DNA from: Streptomyces sp. A0642
GTDB taxonomy: Bacteria; Actinomycetota; Actinomycetes; Streptomycetales; Streptomycetaceae
Assembly: GCF_004795105.1 (NCBI RefSeq)
Contig: NZ_SSBL01000014.1
Location: forward strand, 62,001-126,000
Direction: 5' to 3'
Length of the DNA stretch: 64,000 bases
In this document: positions 60,192 to 64,000 of the stretch, piece by piece
Position numbering within the stretch: the stretch's first letter is position 1
Layout of the letters: each line of letters starts with the position of its first letter
The notes under the pieces: model-generated
Database searches by the model: none
Seen by the model: only the letters and a program-made list of their open reading frames with translations
What the model was told of the DNA's origin: nothing
Position numbers and translations under genes: made by a program

Positions 60192-61421
60192 ATGCCCGAG
60201 CAGAGCAGCCCGCTCGACGTGGCCGAGGGCGATCCCTTCGGTCCGCACCACCTTCCGTACGGTGTCTTCTCCACCCCCGACCGGCCCACCGAACGGCGCG
60301 TCGGCGTCCGCATCGGCCACCACGTGCTGGACGCCGGGGCGGCCGCGCACGCACTGGGTTCGCCCTATGCGCAACTGCTGGCCCAGCCCGATCTGATGGC
60401 CCTGCTCGAGGCGGGCCGCACCGCCTGGAGCGACGTCCGCCGCGCGCTGACCGCCTGGGTGACGGTGCCGGCCCACCGCGCGGACATCGAGCCGCTGCTG
60501 CACCCCGTCGACTCCGTGACGCTCCACCTCCCCTACCGGGTCGCGGACTACGTGGACTTCTACGCCAGCGAGCACCACGCCACCAACGTCGGCCGCATCT
60601 TCCGCCCGGACGGCGACGCGCTCACACCCAACTGGAAGCACCTGCCGATCGGTTACCACGGCAGGGCCGGCACGGTCGTCGTGTCCGGTACGGACGTGGT
60701 GCGCCCCTCGGGGCAGCGCAAGGCCCCCTCCGACCCGGCCCCCGTCTTCGGCCCGTCCGTCAAGCTGGACATCGAGGCCGAGGTCGGGTTCGTCGTCGGC
60801 GTCGGCTCGGAGCAGGGCAGGGCGGTGCCGCTCGCCGACTTCCGCGAGCACGTCTTCGGCCTGTCGCTGCTCAACGACTGGTCGGCGCGCGACATCCAGG
60901 CCTGGGAGTACGTCCCGCTGGGCCCGTTCCTCGGCAAGTCCTTCGCCACCTCCGTATCGGCGTGGGTGACGCCGCTGGACGCCCTGGACGCCGCCCGGAC
61001 CCCGCCGCCCGCACGGGACTTCCCGCTGCTGCCCTACCTCGACGACGCGGACGAGGAGGAGCCCGGCGGCTTCGATCTGCGGCTCTCCGTCGCGATCAAC
61101 GGCCAGGTCGTCTCGGAGCCGCCGTTCTCCACCATGTACTGGACGGCCGCCCAGCAGCTGGCACAGATGACCGTCAACGGCGCCTCGCTGCGCAGCGGTG
61201 ACCTGTACGGCTCCGGCACCATCAGCGGTGCCGACCCGGCCCAGCGGGGCTCCCTGCTGGAGCTCACCTGGAACGGCCGCGACCCCCTGGAACTCCCGGA
61301 GGGCAAGCGGACGTTCCTGGAGGACGGCGACACGGTCACCCTGACGGCCTGGGCCCCGGGCCCGCACGGCACCCGCGTCGGCCTCGGCGAGGTGACCGGC
61401 CGGATCGTGCCCGCGCCGTGA
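60192..61421 (+). CDS. fahA: Fumarylacetoacetase
   Basis: 409 residues from ATG at 60192. N-terminal domain (FGPHHLPYGVFSTPDRPTERRVGVRIG) and the catalytic C-terminal domain with VADYVDFYASEHHATNVGRIFRPDGDALTPNWKHLPIGYHGRAGTVV, metal ligands in LDIEAEVGFVVG and LLNDWSARDIQAWEYVPLGPFLGKSF. It splits fumarylacetoacetate to fumarate and acetoacetate, the last step of tyrosine/homogentisate breakdown. The other pathway genes are not adjacent. Confidence 0.95.
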   Translation: MPEQSSPLDVAEGDPFGPHHLPYGVFSTPDRPTERRVGVRIGHHVLDAGAAAHALGSPYAQLLAQPDLMALLEAGRTAWSDVRRALTAWVTVPAHRADIEPLLHPVDSVTLHLPYRVADYVDFYASEHHATNVGRIFRPDGDALTPNWKHLPIGYHGRAGTVVVSGTDVVRPSGQRKAPSDPAPVFGPSVKLDIEAEVGFVVGVGSEQGRAVPLADFREHVFGLSLLNDWSARDIQAWEYVPLGPFLGKSFATSVSAWVTPLDALDAARTPPPARDFPLLPYLDDADEEEPGGFDLRLSVAINGQVVSEPPFSTMYWTAAQQLAQMTVNGASLRSGDLYGSGTISGADPAQRGSLLELTWNGRDPLELPEGKRTFLEDGDTVTLTAWAPGPHGTRVGLGEVTGRIVPAP

Positions 61422-61474
61422 TGCCCGGGGGAAGGGTGCCGCCGGCGCCCGGCAGGTGACCCCGGGCACCGGCG

Positions 61475-61615
61475 GCGGATCTTCCCGCGCCGGACGCCGA
61501 GGGCGGGTCCTTCCCCGGCGGGCCCGGTGGCGGCCGTTCCGGGCGCCGGCGGCGGGGCTTCCCGTTCCCCGTGCCGCGGCGGATCTTCGCGGGCCCGGCG
61601 ACGGTGGCGGATCTT
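61475..61615. repeat. Degenerate 27-28-bp repeats downstream of fumarylacetoacetase
   Basis: GCGGATCTT-like cores at about 61475, 61503, 61530, 61552, 61579 and 61607, mostly 27-28 bp apart, each followed by TTCC or CGCGG-type sequence. The 303-bp gap 61422-61724 otherwise contains no gene; the GntR promoter must lie at its right end (TATGGT at 61712-61717). Confidence 0.5.
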
Positions 61616-61724
61616 TCCGTGGCGGCTCGCATCACCGCAGGTCAGAGCCGTACCCGCCCAGCCTCCAAGTGGCGCAACACTGCGGCAACACCAACTCCCG
61701 CACAGCGTCGGTATGGTCCACCGC

Positions 61725-62495
61725 ATGCCAGCCGAACGCATCCGTGAGCACACCGTGCCGGTCGCCGCCGCCCGTCGGCGCCGACTGCGCGCGGACGGTG
61801 CCCGGCTCCTCGCCGACCTGCTGCGCCACCAGGTGCGCGCGGGGGCGTTCCCGGGTGGCGTCCTGCCGTACGAGGACACGATCGGCACCGAGTACCGCGT
61901 CTCCCGCAACACCGTCCGCCAGGCCCTCGACCTGCTGCGCGGTGAGGGGATCGTCGAACGGCAGCCGGGCGTCGGCACCGTCGTCGTCGGCGAGAGGTAT
62001 CCGCACGCCCTGGACCGGCTCCAGGGCCTGGCCGAGACCCTGCGCGAACACGGCAGGGTGACCAACGAGGTCCGTACGGTGGGCCCCGTCCCCGCACCCG
62101 CGCCCGTCGCCCGGCGGCTCGGCGTCGACGAGCACACCGACGTGCTCTACATCGAACGCCGCCGGCTGCTGAACGGGCTGCCGCTCTCCCTCGACCTCAC
62201 CTACGTCCCGATGGACATCGGCGCCGGGCTGCTCGGCGCCGACCTGGAGAACACGGATGTGTTCCGGCTGCTGGAGTCCCTGACCGGGCAGCCCCTGGGC
62301 CGTGCCGACATCACCCTGGAGGCCGTCAATGCCGACGCGCACTCCGCCGCCGTCCTGGAGACCCCGCGCGGCTCCGCCGTACTGATGCTGGAGCGGCTCA
62401 CCCACCTCGCCGACGGACGCCCGGTGGACCTGGAGTTCATCCGGTTCCGCGGCGACCGCATCAGCATGAACGGCGTGCTGCACCGGACCTGCTGA
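61725..62495 (+). CDS. GntR/HutC-family regulator
   Basis: 256 residues from ATG at 61725 (61713 is an alternative). Winged helix GARLLADLLRHQVRAGAFPGGVLPYEDTIGTEYRVSRNTVRQALDLLRGEGIVERQPGVGTVV, then UTRA domain (DVLYIERRRLLNGLPLSLDLTYVP, SAVLMLERLTHLADGRPVDLEFIRFRGDR). GCAACAC occurs twice just upstream (about 61673 and 61685), a possible binding site. It leads straight into ferredoxin and transport genes, whose expression it likely controls. Confidence 0.92.
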   Translation: MPAERIREHTVPVAAARRRRLRADGARLLADLLRHQVRAGAFPGGVLPYEDTIGTEYRVSRNTVRQALDLLRGEGIVERQPGVGTVVVGERYPHALDRLQGLAETLREHGRVTNEVRTVGPVPAPAPVARRLGVDEHTDVLYIERRRLLNGLPLSLDLTYVPMDIGAGLLGADLENTDVFRLLESLTGQPLGRADITLEAVNADAHSAAVLETPRGSAVLMLERLTHLADGRPVDLEFIRFRGDRISMNGVLHRTC

Positions 62496-62537
62496 CCCCT
62501 CCCCCTTTTCGCACACCCCCTTCCCTGGAGCTCCGCC

Positions 62538-62765
62538 ATGCCTCTGGTGCCCCAGCGGGCCGACGTGCCCGTGACCATCGACGAGTCGAAGTGCATCGAC
62601 GGCTGCACGCTCTGCGTCGACATGTGCCCGCTCGACTCCCTCGCCATCCACCCGGACAACGGCAAGGCGTACATGCACGTCGACGAGTGCTGGTACTGCG
62701 GTCCCTGCGCGGCCCGGTGCCCCACCGACGCCGTCACCGTCAACATGCCCTACCTCCTCCGCTGA
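62538..62765 (+). CDS. Dicluster [4Fe-4S] ferredoxin-like protein
   Basis: 75 residues. Cysteines 19, 23, 26, 30 (first site with three residues between the first two Cys, CIDGCTLCVDMCP) and 51, 54, 57, 61 (CWYCGPCAARCP). The spacing and the short size recall AprB-type or accessory ferredoxins paired with a flavoprotein. Downstream genes beyond the window may encode that partner. TGGAG precedes the start. Followed after 15 bp by a transport lipoprotein. Confidence 0.9.
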   Translation: MPLVPQRADVPVTIDESKCIDGCTLCVDMCPLDSLAIHPDNGKAYMHVDECWYCGPCAARCPTDAVTVNMPYLLR

Positions 62766-62780
62766 AAGGCCCCGACTCCC

Positions 62781-64000
62781 ATGCGAAGCAAGGCATTCGG
62801 CGCCCTGGCCGGCGCCGCGCTGCTCGTCACCCTCACCGCGGGCTGCGGCGGCGCCGCGAGCGCGGGCGGCGACGGCACGGTCACCGTGACCGTCGGCTAC
62901 CAGTCCCGGACGATCAACACCGTCACCGCCGGCACCCTGCTGCGCTCCCTCGGCTACTTCGAGGAGGAGCTGCGCAGCCGCGGGAAGCGGGACGGGGTCA
63001 CGTACAAGGTGGAGTGGCAGGACTACGCCACCGGAGCTCCGATCACCGCGCAGATGACCGCCGGGAAGATCGACATCGGGTCGATGGGTGACTTCCCGCT
63101 CCTGATCAACGCGGCCCGCGGCGAGCAGCTCCACCGCCCCACCCGGCTCGTCTCGGTCACCGGCTACAACCTGGCCGGCGGCCTCAACACCGTGGTCACC
63201 GGGCCGGACTCGAAGCTGAAGTCGCTGACCGACCTGCGCGGCAAGAAGGTCTCCACGAGCGTCGGGTCGGCGGCGGACGGCACCCTCGTCCGCGCCCTCC
63301 AGCAGGCCGGGCTCGACCCGGAGAAGGACATCCGCAAGCTCAACCAGCAGCCCGCGGTGGGTGCTTCGGCCCTCCAGGCCGGCAGCGCGGACGCGCTCTC
63401 GCAGTTCGTGGCCTGGCCCGGCCTGCTCGCGTTCCAGGGCCGGGCGAAGGCCCTGTACGACGGCGCCGAGCTGAAGCTGCCGACGTTCCACGGGGTCACG
63501 GTCCGCGAGGACTTCGCGACGAAGCGGTCCGCCGTGGTGGAGGACTTCCTCCGGGCCCAGGGCCGGGCGACGGAGTACCTGCACCGGCACCCGGTGGCGG
63601 CGTCCGAGTCGGTCGCGAAGGCCACCGGCCTCCCGGCCGAGGTCGTCCACCTCTACAACGGCGCCCAGGGCATCGCGACCTTCGACACCACGCTGAAGCC
63701 CGCGCTGATCGCGGCGCTGAAGAAGGACGTCCCGGTGCTGCGCTCGGCGAAGCTCGTCGGCGACGTCGATGTGGACTCCTTCGTCGACGACAGCCATGTG
63801 AAGCGGGTGTACGGCTCCGGCTACGCGAAGGCGCTGGCCGCGGGTCCGCCCGCCCGGCGCGGCGGCGAGGTCTGGCTGAAGGGGAAGGACACCACGACGT
63901 CGTACGCCACCTCCGCCGGGCTGCTGCGGTACGTCGCCGCGCACCGGGACGCCGTCCGGGTGGCGTACGTCCCCGACGCGTCCACCGGCACCCTGTGGTT
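62781..64000 (+). CDS. ABC transporter substrate-binding lipoprotein (NMT1/SsuA type), 3' end cut by window
   Basis: Open from ATG at 62781 to the window end, over 400 codons with no stop, so partial. Lipoprotein signal peptide with lipobox LTAGC (C22). VTVGYQSRTINTVTAGTLLRSLGYFEEEL, TAQMTAGKIDIGSMGDFPLLINAARG, LRGKKVSTSVGSAADGTLVRALQQAGLDP and ALQAGSADALSQFVAWP are the pattern of sulfonate/nitrate/taurine/thiamine-precursor binding proteins. Substrate unknown; coupling with a ferredoxin suggests a compound processed by redox chemistry after uptake, as an oxidised sulfur or aromatic compound would be. Confidence 0.9.
   Translation, partial: MRSKAFGALAGAALLVTLTAGCGGAASAGGDGTVTVTVGYQSRTINTVTAGTLLRSLGYFEEELRSRGKRDGVTYKVEWQDYATGAPITAQMTAGKIDIGSMGDFPLLINAARGEQLHRPTRLVSVTGYNLAGGLNTVVTGPDSKLKSLTDLRGKKVSTSVGSAADGTLVRALQQAGLDPEKDIRKLNQQPAVGASALQAGSADALSQFVAWPGLLAFQGRAKALYDGAELKLPTFHGVTVREDFATKRSAVVEDFLRAQGRATEYLHRHPVAASESVAKATGLPAEVVHLYNGAQGIATFDTTLKPALIAALKKDVPVLRSAKLVGDVDVDSFVDDSHVKRVYGSGYAKALAAGPPARRGGEVWLKGKDTTTSYATSAGLLRYVAAHRDAVRVAYVPDASTGTLW

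Noticed and set aside
61527..61712. N-terminal extension of the GntR regulator at 61725
   Set aside because: Low-complexity Arg/Gly sequence encoded by the degenerate repeats; the winged-helix domain needs none of it.

Overview
The window is from a high-GC actinomycete, almost certainly Streptomyces. Third codon positions are saturated with G/C, GTG starts and 4-base ATGA/GTGA gene overlaps are common, and the chromosomal gene order (polyprenyl synthase, 2-oxoacid:ferredoxin oxidoreductase, two-component genes, a partial second nuo operon, htpX, yajQ, tRNA-Tyr) is as I recall it from Streptomyces chromosomes.

Positions 1 to about 14,008 are the greater part of an actinomycete integrative and conjugative element (AICE) inserted at the 3' end of a tRNA-Tyr(GTA) gene. 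Its int-proximal end is visible; its other end lies left of the window. From left to right it holds an A+T-richer orphan gene, a leftward GntR repressor plus YdcF-like pair, a regulatory region with three copies of one palindromic operator, and a long rightward transfer block (small proteins, a DUF2637-like membrane protein, a zinc protein, a very basic membrane-associated protein, and a TraB/FtsK-type DNA translocase). A 12-bp-periodic repeat array behind the translocase looks like the transfer origin (clt). A Spd-like membrane protein follows, then a replication block (Prim-Pol, small Cys protein, DUF3631 ATPase, iteron-like cluster), and finally xis and int.

From 14,090 to the end is chromosomal core and near-core sequence. 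14.2-18.4 kb: yajQ, an ogt-alkB alkylation-repair pair, small membrane proteins, htpX, and an mscL with a zinc-ribbon tail. 18.5-28.7 kb: a leftward nuoABCHIJKLMN operon lacking D, E, F and G. 28.9-32.5 kb: two sensor kinases with nearly identical catalytic cores plus one NarL-type regulator. 32.8-35.8 kb: korA-korB, which makes reduced ferredoxin. These last three blocks read naturally as one respiratory unit in which ferredoxin from KorAB feeds a dehydrogenase-less complex I under control of the kinases.

35.8-49.3 kb holds an HxlR/quinone reductase divergent pair, rarD, an FAD monooxygenase, a VOC protein, a ribose-type uptake operon (lacI-rbsA-rbsCB fusion-rbsK-rbsD), a regulator/flavodoxin-fold reductase pair and a HAD phosphatase. 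49.4-54.6 kb holds a TetR regulator, a LolA-like protein with an ABC exporter, and a long-chain polyprenyl diphosphate synthase (menaquinone side chain, matching the respiratory genes). 54.8-64 kb holds a POT peptide importer with a CocE-type hydrolase, an XRE-cupin regulator, a His-rich methyltransferase, fumarylacetoacetase, and a GntR/ferredoxin/lipoprotein cluster cut by the window end.

Most notable: the clt-like array, the candidate replication origin, a TTA codon early in the replication gene, the YdcF/GntR/operator module, the ferredoxin-type partial complex I, the RbsC-RbsB fusion, the gene-converted kinases, and two genes that carry dispersed palindromic repeats in frame.
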